This document shows, in pieces, positions 20,583 to 30,242 of a DNA stretch of 64,000 nt. The notes under the pieces were generated by a model, which saw nothing but the letters and a program-made list of their open reading frames with translations, made no database searches and had not been told where the DNA came from. The number at the start of each line of letters is the position of its first letter. The first letter of the stretch is position 1. The position numbers and the translations under genes are program-made. Source of the stretch: an uncultured SAR116 cluster alpha proteobacterium (GTDB taxonomy: Bacteria > Pseudomonadota > Alphaproteobacteria > Puniceispirillales > Puniceispirillaceae); assembly GCA_902547925.1 (NCBI GenBank), contig CACCQD010000003.1, forward strand, positions 29,884 to 93,883, written 5' to 3'.

Positions 20583-21704
20583 CTAGTCGATGAGATGGCC
20601 TGAACGGTCACGCTTGGTGTCAAGATATCGCTGATTATGTGCGTTGGCTTGGCTTGTCAGGGGCACGCGCTCACACACGGTGACCCCGGCGTCATCAAGC
20701 TGTGAGATCTTATCGGGGTTATTGGTGATCAGCCGCACCTCGTTGATTCCCAACTCGCGCAGAATCTTGCCGGCAGGCAGAAACAGCCGCTCATCGGACT
20801 GGAATCCCAGCGCATGATTCGCATCCACCGTGTCCAGGCCATTATCCTGCAGCGCATAGGCACGCATCTTGTTGAGGAGCCCTATGTCACGGCCCTCCTG
20901 CGCCAGATAGACAAGCACACCGCCACCATTGTTCGCCATGAAGGAAAGAGCGGCTTTCAACTGGTCACCACAATCGCATTTCAGGCTGCCTAGAACATCA
21001 CCAGTGATGCATTGCGAGTGTAAGCGAACCAGCGGCACTTTTTCTGGCACTTTGCCTCCGACAAGAACGGCGAAATGCTCCTCACCGCCAACATCGGCGC
21101 GGAACATGACAATTTCCGCCTCTGCAGCCACTGCCAACGGCACTTTTGCACGCGCTGCAATTTTCAGGCTTTCTGCCGCCTGTCTGCCATATTGCTCAAT
21201 GTCACGTGCCTCGATGACAAGGATATTTTGGTCCCGTGCGAGACGTTCCTGAAAGATTCTGTCGCGTGAGGGAATGCGGGCAAGCACTGCGCTGGGTATC
21301 AATTTGGCAGTTCGCAGCAGGCGCGTGGTCATATCGGCAAGTGAGTCGCGTCGCTCACCTACAATTGAGGCCTGCGCCCCCAAAATATCCGCGTCCGGCA
21401 CACTGATGGCGATGTCAACCAGAGTGGAGATTGTGTGGCCTGTCACTGGGATGGTTGCACAGCTATGTGTTTCACGAAGGGAGCGGCCAAGGCTGTTGAT
21501 TCGGTTGTCGGTCAGCACAAGCATCGCCCCTGACCCGCTCATTTGCGCCAATCTACTGGCATCACCATCACGCATTAACTCAACAGCACGAAACAGGCCG
21601 GCCTCGCCATTGGCAAGACGCAACATAACAATTCCGCCTCGCCGCAGCTCTGCTGATGCGCGGTCAATCCTCATGTAGGCTTTGCCATTTACTGGTTGTT
21701 TCAC
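20583..21704 (-). CDS. ribA: GTP cyclohydrolase II
   Basis: VRLHSQCITGDVLGSLKCDCGDQLKAAL; YLAQEGRDIGLLNKMRAYALQDNGLDTVDANHALGF. Confidence 0.93.
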   Translation of the reverse strand: MKQPVNGKAYMRIDRASAELRRGGIVMLRLANGEAGLFRAVELMRDGDASRLAQMSGSGAMLVLTDNRINSLGRSLRETHSCATIPVTGHTISTLVDIAISVPDADILGAQASIVGERRDSLADMTTRLLRTAKLIPSAVLARIPSRDRIFQERLARDQNILVIEARDIEQYGRQAAESLKIAARAKVPLAVAAEAEIVMFRADVGGEEHFAVLVGGKVPEKVPLVRLHSQCITGDVLGSLKCDCGDQLKAALSFMANNGGGVLVYLAQEGRDIGLLNKMRAYALQDNGLDTVDANHALGFQSDERLFLPAGKILRELGINEVRLITNNPDKISQLDDAGVTVCERVPLTSQANAHNQRYLDTKRDRSGHLID

Positions 21705-21723
21705 TGCACTGGCCCGTCAATGA

Positions 21724-22542
21724 TTGCAGAAAAACCATATTAGGTTTTTGCAATTTGGTTTATGCGGTTATTCTGGTCTTTCTTTAGAGCCTCCATGTAT
21801 TGAGTTGCTTATGAAAATGCAAGGTTTGTTAAATGATGTGGTCCGGGATTCGTCAATAAATGCGCGGCTGTTGATCGCTGATGATGACGCTTTTCTGAGG
21901 ACCACATTGCGGCAGCAGCTGGCAAGTGAGGGGTTCAATGAAGTCGTTGAAGCCTCAACCCTGCTTGAGGTTTTCGACAAACTGCCAGACGCCAACCCGG
22001 ATCTGATCCTTTTGGATGCTTGTCTTCAAGATGGAAATGGTGTGGAAATCTGTCGAAAACTGCGTGAGTGCGGCTTTACCAAGCCGATTGTCATGCTTGC
22101 GGGACAGAATTCAGAGGATGATATTGTCGCTGGCCTTGAGGCGGGCGCGAATGATTATATTGTCAAGCCGATGCGCATGGGCGAATTGCTGGCAAGGGTT
22201 CGCTCGCAACTCTGGCAGCACAAGGCCTCTGACACGGTAAGATTCTCGATATCCGGCCTCAGCTTTGTTCCCGCAAATAAATTGCTGAAATCGGTGGACG
22301 ACAGCAAGAAGGTCATCCTCACGGAAAAAGAGGCGACGATACTGAAATATCTCTATCGGGCGCACCCTGCCGGTGTGACGAAGGAAGAGCTGTTAACAGA
22401 AGTCTGGGGTTTCCAGACAGGGTTGAGCACACATACTGTTGAGACACATATTTACCGCCTGCGCCAAAAAATCCGCCGTATCTGCAAAAAGCCGGTCATT
22501 CTTACAACCCAGACAGGCTATTCACTGGCATCTGTTCCCTGA
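21724..22542 (+). CDS. OmpR/PhoB-type response regulator (no adjacent kinase)
   Basis: LLIADDDAFLRTTLRQQL; PDLILLDACLQDGNG; GANDYIVKPMRMGELLARVRSQL; winged-helix HTVETHIYRLRQKI. The start may be downstream of 21724. Confidence 0.9.
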   Translation: MQKNHIRFLQFGLCGYSGLSLEPPCIELLMKMQGLLNDVVRDSSINARLLIADDDAFLRTTLRQQLASEGFNEVVEASTLLEVFDKLPDANPDLILLDACLQDGNGVEICRKLRECGFTKPIVMLAGQNSEDDIVAGLEAGANDYIVKPMRMGELLARVRSQLWQHKASDTVRFSISGLSFVPANKLLKSVDDSKKVILTEKEATILKYLYRAHPAGVTKEELLTEVWGFQTGLSTHTVETHIYRLRQKIRRICKKPVILTTQTGYSLASVP

Positions 22543-22595
22543 TACCCAGCCTGTACAGGTATCATGCGGCCGGTGAACGTGTGGGGAAGACCGGA

Positions 22596-22670
22596 TGGCT
22601 GGGGCGGTAGGATTCGAACCTACGATACACGATACCAAAAACCGATGCCTTACCACTTGGCCACGCCCCA
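22596..22670 (-). tRNA. tRNA-Gln (anticodon TTG)
   Basis: TGGGGCGTGGCCAAGTGGTAAGGCATCGGTTTTTGGTATCGTGTATCGTAGGTTCGAATCCTACCGCCCCAGCCA; cloverleaf arms and encoded CCA visible. Confidence 0.95.
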
Positions 22671-22735
22671 ATCCGATCGGGTTGCAATCTAGCCGCCATT
22701 TTTCAGTCAATCAACCCATTAAATGACCCGCTGGA

Positions 22736-24886
22736 TCAGTTGATTTTGTAAACTCGGTAATGGGGATAGGCATCGATCAGTGGGGTAAAGTGATCCGGGT
22801 TGAAATCACCGTGATAGAATAGCCTGTTGAAGGTTGAATGATACAGTCGCGGATGGATTAGTTGGTCCGACCAGACCCTTCCGCCAAGTCGGTTGAACTG
22901 CAGATAAAAGCCGCTCGGGTTCGGGTAATCAATGCTGGCACCACGCCTGCCATCATCGGTCTGCACCGCGCCTGAAAGCACGGCCCTGCCATCAACCGTT
23001 CCTTCCTGTAGATTGTAGCGCCTACCACTGCAGTTGATCAGCGCGCCATTTCCATTGCAGGCAAGATCACTATAAAAGAGCTGGTTTGAGCCACGGTGGA
23101 CGGGCAGTGCTGTGCCGGTCTCGCTATCCCACAGACCAAGCGCGGTGATGGATGGCATCCATTGCGACATTTTATTGGTAAGGACAAGGTAGATATCCAA
23201 TCTGTCATTCGTTGGGCCGCGCAAAAAGGCCGCGGCAAGGGCGGCGTTACTGGCACTGTTCTGCGCAACGCCGTCGGTGCCATCATTGCCAATAAATTTG
23301 AGAATTCGTGCGCTTTCACCCTGATCGCGGGACATCAGCGCGCGCGCCAGAAGATGGGTCTGGGGTCCGCGCTGCGTTCCGCCATCGATAAGGGTGGGGA
23401 GCTTGCTGAACAGGCTGGCCGTGTAGCCGTAATCCCACCAGGTTGCAATTACAGGCTGGCGTTTATTTTCGGTTTGGCGCGCATAGTAACCTAAATACCT
23501 GAATCCCTCAACGACTTCGCGGGAAAAGGCGGTGTCTGGAACATAAGGTTTTGACAGCGGATTGAATGAGACAAAATAGGTTGTCGTAAGCATGACAAAG
23601 GCAAGACATGCCTGCACCCCGGCAAATCCCGTTGAGGGCGTTGTGATATTTCTCTGTATCAGACGACAAACAACATATCTGCCAGAGGTCAGCGCAAACC
23701 AGGCAAGGCCAAACCAGAATACCGGTGCAGCAAAGAAAACAACACGGTTGCCAAAAACAGTATTCATCGCTGCAAGGCAGATTGCCGGAATGAAGATTAT
23801 GGCAAAAACTGGCGAGACACAGACCCACCCTGCAATCCCAAGAATGGCAAGGCCCCCAAGCCAGACATTTCCCACCAAAGCACTCAGAAACTCGCCGGCT
23901 GAGAGAACTTCCAATTCGGCAATAGCGTCAAAAGTGTTTGGCAGCTTCATTTGGCCGAAAGAGGTGATTGTGGCCGTGAATTCACTGACATAAACGGAGG
24001 GCCCAAAATTGAGAGTGCTGATCAAGGCAAGATAGACCACGCCCAACAGGGCTGTGCGCGTCAATGACCGGCTGAAACAATAGGTAAGCCAGACAAGGCC
24101 AAGCAAATAAAACCAATTTAGAATGGGTTTTGGCCACCACCAATGAAACAGGTGCGTAACCGCCGCCGCCGCGCCACAAAGCATTAACGCCAGCCAGATG
24201 TTTTTTACCCTGCCTGCCCCTATAATCAGGGCAATGATCAGATAGAAAAATCCGAGATTGAGTTGGTCAGTGTCCAGTCTCCCTGCTGAGGTGCGCCCAA
24301 GAAAAGCGCTGGACAGTGAGCTGCCAAGCGCGGCGATGGCGCCTTCATTCCAAAAGCCAGCGGCACCGAAAGCAAGAATGACCGCTAAAGCCGTTAACAT
24401 CACAGAAATCGGAAGCAATCTGTGCGCCGTCATCGAGAGGGATTCGAGTGATGCGTTGGGAGACAGATAACTGATGAAAACGCCTAACAGCGGTTCATCT
24501 AGGATCGAACGTTCCAGTTCTGGCACATTATCAATAGAATCAGGATAGCTGCGGTACCGTGATAGATCTTTACTGGTGCCGTGAGTTTTGATTTCCTGCG
24601 CCACCAGAAGGAAATAGGCGGCATCAGTTGTCGAATAGGCCGGAAAACCCTCTACGTAATAGATATCCTGTGCATCACTCCACTGGTCATATTGCCAGAC
24701 CCGCATATGTGCGGATGCAAACAGGGCAAGACAAATCAAAACTGCGCTGGTGACATGGATTATTCGATGTCCAGACACCACGAGCCATGGCCTGTCCATG
24801 ACATGCCGGTGCCAAGAGAGCAGCCTTTCCAGATGTCCGCGATTAAACAAGTGGCGCGCCCTCACAAAAATCAAACATTGGCCCAA
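22736..24886 (-). CDS. STT3/PglB-like oligosaccharyltransferase
   Basis: 716 aa multi-TM protein; AYSTTDAAYFLLVAQEI in the first loop (compare the STNDGY region of PglB); IATWWDYGYTASLFSKLPTLIDGGTQRGPQTHLLARALM has the diagnostic WWDYG motif (codons at 23426-23440). Confidence 0.85.
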   Translation of the reverse strand: MGQCLIFVRARHLFNRGHLERLLSWHRHVMDRPWLVVSGHRIIHVTSAVLICLALFASAHMRVWQYDQWSDAQDIYYVEGFPAYSTTDAAYFLLVAQEIKTHGTSKDLSRYRSYPDSIDNVPELERSILDEPLLGVFISYLSPNASLESLSMTAHRLLPISVMLTALAVILAFGAAGFWNEGAIAALGSSLSSAFLGRTSAGRLDTDQLNLGFFYLIIALIIGAGRVKNIWLALMLCGAAAAVTHLFHWWWPKPILNWFYLLGLVWLTYCFSRSLTRTALLGVVYLALISTLNFGPSVYVSEFTATITSFGQMKLPNTFDAIAELEVLSAGEFLSALVGNVWLGGLAILGIAGWVCVSPVFAIIFIPAICLAAMNTVFGNRVVFFAAPVFWFGLAWFALTSGRYVVCRLIQRNITTPSTGFAGVQACLAFVMLTTTYFVSFNPLSKPYVPDTAFSREVVEGFRYLGYYARQTENKRQPVIATWWDYGYTASLFSKLPTLIDGGTQRGPQTHLLARALMSRDQGESARILKFIGNDGTDGVAQNSASNAALAAAFLRGPTNDRLDIYLVLTNKMSQWMPSITALGLWDSETGTALPVHRGSNQLFYSDLACNGNGALINCSGRRYNLQEGTVDGRAVLSGAVQTDDGRRGASIDYPNPSGFYLQFNRLGGRVWSDQLIHPRLYHSTFNRLFYHGDFNPDHFTPLIDAYPHYRVYKIN

Positions 24887-24943
24887 TGACCACCAGCATA
24901 ACCGGTATCGCTCGAGATAATGACCATAAGTTGGCGAATTCTG

Positions 24944-25816
24944 CTATATAATCCTCGTTGCAACCGCCCAGATCTTTTTCGCAAGAAGCTGGCTGGCCGC
25001 TGCCTCACAGGCGGTGTGTGAGGAGTAAATGGCAAAACAAGTCGCGCCACTACCCGACATGCCAACGGTGTCCGCACCCTCCTGTCCTGCCAGAGTGGTG
25101 AGCAGGGTTCCGATCTCGGGCATCAACTGACAAGCAGGTGTTTGGAGATCATTGCCATATCGCGCCAGTTCAGACGGGGTTGCACCATCTGGAGGAAGGT
25201 GTGAGGCAAGTCGGTCTCCGGTCATGCCAGCATCTGTTAGGGACTTGAAAACATCGCCTGTTGCCAGCGCTTTGCCGGAATTGGCAAGCAGGATGGAGCC
25301 GGCATTTTTAACATCTAATGGCGAGATGATTTCACCTATACCGCTCATATGTGCGGATGTCATGTTCAGGCAAACTGGCACATCCGCTCCCAATTGGAGT
25401 GCCAATCCATAGAGTGCATCAGGCGAAAGAGGTGTTGTTGCATGTTGGTTGAGGTGGCGTAGCAACGCCGCAGCATCGCTAGAACCACCACCAAGACCAG
25501 CACCAACTGGAATGTTTTTTTCAATCACAATTTTTAGAGGCTCAACGACCCCACCTGCCTGCCGGAACTTGCCCAAACAGGAAGCGCAGATATTACCGCC
25601 GCCGTCTTTGACGAGGTCACCCGCAAAAGGGCCGCTCAGGCAAATTTCATCCGCCGCGGCACGGTTAATGGTGATCCTGTCACCAAATTCAGTGAACACG
25701 ACACCGGACACAAGCGTGTGGTACCCATCAGTGCGCTTGCCGGTAATACGCAGAAAAAGATTGATCTTGGCAGCAGCATGGAGCGAGGCGGGAAACATAA
25801 GATCTTTGGCTGTCAT
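24944..25816 (-). CDS. ispE: 4-diphosphocytidyl-2-C-methyl-D-erythritol kinase
   Basis: AAKINLFLRITGKRTDGYHTL; IPVGAGLGGGSSDAAALLRHLN (GHMP); VGMSGSGATCFAIY. Confidence 0.95.
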   Translation of the reverse strand: MTAKDLMFPASLHAAAKINLFLRITGKRTDGYHTLVSGVVFTEFGDRITINRAAADEICLSGPFAGDLVKDGGGNICASCLGKFRQAGGVVEPLKIVIEKNIPVGAGLGGGSSDAAALLRHLNQHATTPLSPDALYGLALQLGADVPVCLNMTSAHMSGIGEIISPLDVKNAGSILLANSGKALATGDVFKSLTDAGMTGDRLASHLPPDGATPSELARYGNDLQTPACQLMPEIGTLLTTLAGQEGADTVGMSGSGATCFAIYSSHTACEAAASQLLAKKIWAVATRII

Positions 25817-27600
25817 TCCGACAAGCCATTGATTTCCGACGGCGGCACTCCGGTTTCAAGGCGAGCGCGAAATTTCTCCTTTTCGGCCTCTGTGTCGGCA
25901 AGGGTTATTGCCAGCCGCCATTTGAACCGTGCCTCGTTGCGTCGTCCCAAATGCCAATAGACATCGCCGAGATGACCTGTAATCTCGGAATCGGCCGGTT
26001 CCAGCTCGGTTGCCTGTTCTAGAAATTGAACTGCTGTTTCTGCATCACCTAGACGAAAATGGACCCAACCCAGTGAGTCGACGAAGTAACCGCTGTTTGG
26101 CCGTAGCTCTACCGCACGTTCAATCAATGCAATCGCCTCGTCAAGGTTGCGGCCTTGATCGGCCCACCAATAACCCAGATAGTTGAGGGCAAACGCATCG
26201 TCAGGATTCATTTCAAGTGCTATTTTAAGGTGCTTTTCTGCGGCCTGTGTCTGATCAAGGCGTTCCAGGGTTACACCCAGATTACGGTGAAGATTGCTGG
26301 TGCTGTGGCCTATCTCATAGGCGGTTTCATAGGCCTTCCGGCTGCGTTTGTAATCGGCATCACGGCGATGGCTGTCGCCGAGCAATTTATAGAGATAGCC
26401 ATCCTCAGGGTTGATGGCGATCGCCTGTTGCAATATCGAGGCCGCCTCTGAAAACTGCCTGTTTTCATTGGCAATGTCGGAAAGTGCTATCATTGCTGGC
26501 TGGCCAAGGGGGCCGGCACTGTCAATAGCAGACAGATTGTCAACGGCGTCGCTGTAAGTTGCTTTCTTTATCTGCTGCTGGGCAAGAAGCAGGCGGGGGA
26601 CATTGTTTTCAGGGTCAAGGAACCGTGCGAGCTGCAAGCGGGCGACAAGTGACTGCCCTTCGGAGCGATCTTGCGCCAGCAATGAGAAATCGACGATGCC
26701 ATGCACCATATTGGAGAGAAGCGAAATCGGCTCGTTCTGTGCTTCCTGCGACAGTAGTGCGAGGACGACTGTTCGGTTGAAATTGGTGTTGAGTCGCAGG
26801 CTAACCAGTGTCTCCGCCGCCTGTAATTCGCCATTACGCGCCAACAGCCCTGCAAGGTGTAGCGCGGCCAGAGGTGACATTGGTGTCTTGGCAAGTTGTA
26901 AACCCCGTCTGGCGGCTTCATCTGTCTGTCCAAGATATTCGGCCATCAAGGCAGCATGAAGCTCAATGTAAAGCGCTGGTAACGCACTGGCCTCTTCACC
27001 ATCGTCACGCATTTCTGTCAAATATGTGATGCCAGCATCACCCTGACCGGTGGCAACAAGCGCCCATGCTTTGATCAACCCGGCAAGCTGGCGTGAAGGA
27101 GAGTGCTCGCTCATAGTGTCGGTAAGCACCATGACCGCCTGCCAATCGCGATCTTGAATGGCGATGGCTGTTGCCGGTTCGGCGCTGAAAGCAGTGGAGA
27201 TGTTAAGCTGTTCCATCTGCCTGCCTAGAGCTGCTGCTTTGGTGATATTTCCCTGATAATATTGCGTCATGAAGGTCTGGCGAAGCAGATCAGCGTTGTC
27301 ACTGTTGTCTCGCAACGTTTCGAGGAAGAAATTCGCTGATTGATCAATATCATTGAAATAGAGCGCCTGACGCGCCGCCAGAAAATGACCAGCACCGCTC
27401 TCTGTTTTTGATTGTAGTTGGATGGGCGCGGTGGGGCTGGCAAGAACACCATCGCCCAGTTGATTACCCTCACATCCTGCAAGACCAACCATAAGCATGG
27501 ACAAGATGCCAAAATCCATCAGATGACGCGGGACAGACAAAGGCCTTGAGTTGGGCGCACTGATATCATCAGAGTATCCCAAAGTTCGCCATTGTCGCAT
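25813..27600 (-). CDS. TPR-repeat lipoprotein
   Basis: LMVGLAGCEGN lipobox; repeated TPR units (LNYLGYWWADQGRNLDEAIALIERAVELRPNSGYFVDSLGWVHFRLG). The real start is probably 27600 or 27519. Confidence 0.85.
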   Translation of the reverse strand: MRQWRTLGYSDDISAPNSRPLSVPRHLMDFGILSMLMVGLAGCEGNQLGDGVLASPTAPIQLQSKTESGAGHFLAARQALYFNDIDQSANFFLETLRDNSDNADLLRQTFMTQYYQGNITKAAALGRQMEQLNISTAFSAEPATAIAIQDRDWQAVMVLTDTMSEHSPSRQLAGLIKAWALVATGQGDAGITYLTEMRDDGEEASALPALYIELHAALMAEYLGQTDEAARRGLQLAKTPMSPLAALHLAGLLARNGELQAAETLVSLRLNTNFNRTVVLALLSQEAQNEPISLLSNMVHGIVDFSLLAQDRSEGQSLVARLQLARFLDPENNVPRLLLAQQQIKKATYSDAVDNLSAIDSAGPLGQPAMIALSDIANENRQFSEAASILQQAIAINPEDGYLYKLLGDSHRRDADYKRSRKAYETAYEIGHSTSNLHRNLGVTLERLDQTQAAEKHLKIALEMNPDDAFALNYLGYWWADQGRNLDEAIALIERAVELRPNSGYFVDSLGWVHFRLGDAETAVQFLEQATELEPADSEITGHLGDVYWHLGRRNEARFKWRLAITLADTEAEKEKFRARLETGVPPSEINGLSE

Positions 27601-27611
27601 GTTTCTGCCCT

Positions 27612-29243
27612 TTACATGTTCGGGTAATTCGGCCCACCGCCCCCTTCGGGCGTTACCCAAACAATATTCTGGGTCGGGTCCTTGATATCACAGGTTTTGC
27701 AGTGAACACAGTTTTGTGCGTTGATCTGTAACCTGGCATCACCATTATCACCCGTGACGATTTCGTAGACACCGGCGGGACAGTAACGCTGTTCCGGCGC
27801 GTCATACAGGGGAAGATTATGGGAAATAGGCACCGATGTGTCTTTGAGCGTCAAGTGTGCAGGCTGATTCTCCTCATGGTTTGCCCCGGACAGGTACACT
27901 GATGAGTTGCGATCAAAGCTGATTACATTATCTGGTTTTGGGTAAGTGATCCTCGGCGCTTCCGATGCTTTTTGCAGGGCCGAGTGGTCATGATGATTTT
28001 TCAGCGTCCATGGGGCGCGTCCGCGCAGCAGATAGGTGTCGATCGCCGCATAAGCGAGGCCAAGCCAAAGTCCCTTGCCGAATCCGGGGCGAATGTTTCG
28101 CACTTTGTAAAGCTCTGGCCAGAGCCAAGATTGCTGCAGCTTTTCGGGATAGGACACTGGCTCATGACCGGTAGACATTGTTTCGAGCGATTCAAAAATC
28201 GCTTCTGCGGCAGTCATTCCTGATTTCATTGCGGTATGTGTGCCCTTGATTTTTGGCACATTGAGGAAGCCAGCCGTGCATCCAACAAGACAGCCGCCCG
28301 GAAATGTCAGTTTAGGCACAGATTGAAATCCGCCTTCATTGAGCGCACGTGCGCCATAGGAAACACGGCGACCACCCTCAAAAACCGAGCGCACGGCTGG
28401 GTGCGTCTTGAAACGCTGGAACTCCTCAAAAGGAGAGAGGTGGGGGTTGCTGTAATCAAGCGCCACAACGTAGCCGACAGCAACTTGGTTGCCGTTGAGA
28501 TGATAGAGGAATGAGCCGCCATAGGTGTCTGAGGCAAGTGGCCAGCCAACAGAGTGCCACGCGAGACCGGGCTTTGCTTTCTCCGGGTCAACATCCCACA
28601 ATTCCTTGATACCAATGGCAAAGGTCTGAGGATCCTTGCCCTCGCGCAAATCAAATTTCTCAAACAGAGTCTTGGTCAGGTGTCCGCGACAACCCTCGGC
28701 GAAAATGGTCTGTTTGCCGACCAGTTCCATTCCCCGCACATAGCCATCAGTTGGCTCACCACCCTTGCCGATCCCCATGTCACCAGTGGCGATTCCCCGA
28801 ACAGCACCGGACTCGTCATAGAGAATTTCAGCAGCTGGAAAGCCGGGATAAATCTCAACGCCAAGTGCCTCGGCCTGTTCAGCTAGCCACCGGCAAAAAT
28901 TGCCAAGCGAGATGATGTAGTTGCCATGATTATTCATGCTGGGTGGCGTTGGCATGCGAACGGAGCCGGTTTCAGTGAGCAACATGAATTTGTCATCAGT
29001 CACTGGTGTGTCAAGTGGGGCGCCCCGCTCCTGCCAATCAGGGATCAACTCATTGAGTGACCGGGGCTCCAGCACAGCGCCTGACAGAATATGGGCACCG
29101 ACCTCGCTGCCTTTTTCGATCAGACAAACCTCGATGTCGCGACCGTCTTCTGCGGCAAGTTGCTTCAGTTTTATTGCCGCTGACAGGCCAGATGGCCCCC
29201 CGCCGACGATTACCACATCGAATTCCATGGATTCGCGTTCCAT
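27612..29243 (-). CDS. Electron transfer flavoprotein-ubiquinone oxidoreductase
   Basis: [59 protein letters not shown]-terminal 4Fe-4[38 protein letters not shown]. Confidence 0.97.
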   Translation of the reverse strand: MERESMEFDVVIVGGGPSGLSAAIKLKQLAAEDGRDIEVCLIEKGSEVGAHILSGAVLEPRSLNELIPDWQERGAPLDTPVTDDKFMLLTETGSVRMPTPPSMNNHGNYIISLGNFCRWLAEQAEALGVEIYPGFPAAEILYDESGAVRGIATGDMGIGKGGEPTDGYVRGMELVGKQTIFAEGCRGHLTKTLFEKFDLREGKDPQTFAIGIKELWDVDPEKAKPGLAWHSVGWPLASDTYGGSFLYHLNGNQVAVGYVVALDYSNPHLSPFEEFQRFKTHPAVRSVFEGGRRVSYGARALNEGGFQSVPKLTFPGGCLVGCTAGFLNVPKIKGTHTAMKSGMTAAEAIFESLETMSTGHEPVSYPEKLQQSWLWPELYKVRNIRPGFGKGLWLGLAYAAIDTYLLRGRAPWTLKNHHDHSALQKASEAPRITYPKPDNVISFDRNSSVYLSGANHEENQPAHLTLKDTSVPISHNLPLYDAPEQRYCPAGVYEIVTGDNGDARLQINAQNCVHCKTCDIKDPTQNIVWVTPEGGGGPNYPNM

Positions 29244-29358
29244 TTCCCCAACCTCTGACTTTATCTATTTCGCTTTACGCTACAAATTCTAGTATTGTTT
29301 AGTATAAACAACATAGGCTTCATATAGGCTTTTTTGCCACAACCAAAACAACCGGAAT

Positions 29359-30231
29359 TTGACGGAAAGTTATATGTCTGCGAACTATCTGACCCGTGAC
29401 GAATTAATAGCCTGCCTTGACTGGCAGGTTGCGTGTGGCGCAGATGAGGCGATTGGCAATCAGGCAACTCATGATCAGCCCTTTGTTCCCCTCAAATCCT
29501 TTCTTTCGGCTTCGTCCGCCGCGGGGCAAGCCAACGTTGTTGGCGCACGCCAGAATTCGGTGCGACCTGCAATACTCCCGGTGGCTGCCCACTCATCCCG
29601 ATCACAAATCGCCACAAAACAACAAATATCACCGCCGTTGATCGAGCTTGCCGTGGATGAATTGGCCGCTATCACATCGCTCGACGCACTCCGTGTTGCG
29701 CTGGAGCGGCTTGAGGGCTGTGCACTCAAGAACACGGCTGGCAACCTGGTTTTCTGTGATGGAAATCCGGGCGCACGTGTGATGATCGTTGGTGAGGCGC
29801 CCGGCCGTGATGAGGATCGTGTCGGCTTGCCCTTTGTTGGCGCCGCTGGCCAGCTCCTTGACAGGATGCTGGCTAGCATTGGGCTGGACAGGTCGGCGGT
29901 CTATATCACCAACCTGTTGCCTTGGAGGCCCCCGGGGAACCGGACACCAACTGCTGAGGAAACACGGCTTCTTCTGCCCTATCTGCGTCGCCATATTCAA
30001 TTGGCAAAGCCCGAATATCTGCTGATTCTGGGTGGCTCGTCAGCAAAGGCGCTTCTTGGCACCAAGGACGGGATATTGAAGTTGCGCGGTGTTTGGCGTG
30101 ATGTTGATTTTGGTGATGGTGCCGCCCGGCCAACCCTTTGCAGTTTGCATCCGGCCTATTTGCTCCGCTCACCGGCGCAAAAACGCCTGTCTTTTGATGA
30201 TTTGCTTTCGCTGCGCGCTAGACTTGCTTAG
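29359..30231 (+). CDS. Uracil-DNA glycosylase, family 4
   Basis: ARVMIVGEAPGRDEDRVGLPFVGAAGQLLDRMLASIGLDRSAVYITNLLPWRPPGNRTPT; LCSLHPAYLLRSPAQKR. Confidence 0.93.
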   Translation: MTESYMSANYLTRDELIACLDWQVACGADEAIGNQATHDQPFVPLKSFLSASSAAGQANVVGARQNSVRPAILPVAAHSSRSQIATKQQISPPLIELAVDELAAITSLDALRVALERLEGCALKNTAGNLVFCDGNPGARVMIVGEAPGRDEDRVGLPFVGAAGQLLDRMLASIGLDRSAVYITNLLPWRPPGNRTPTAEETRLLLPYLRRHIQLAKPEYLLILGGSSAKALLGTKDGILKLRGVWRDVDFGDGAARPTLCSLHPAYLLRSPAQKRLSFDDLLSLRARLA

Positions 30232-30242
30232 GATTTAGCACC

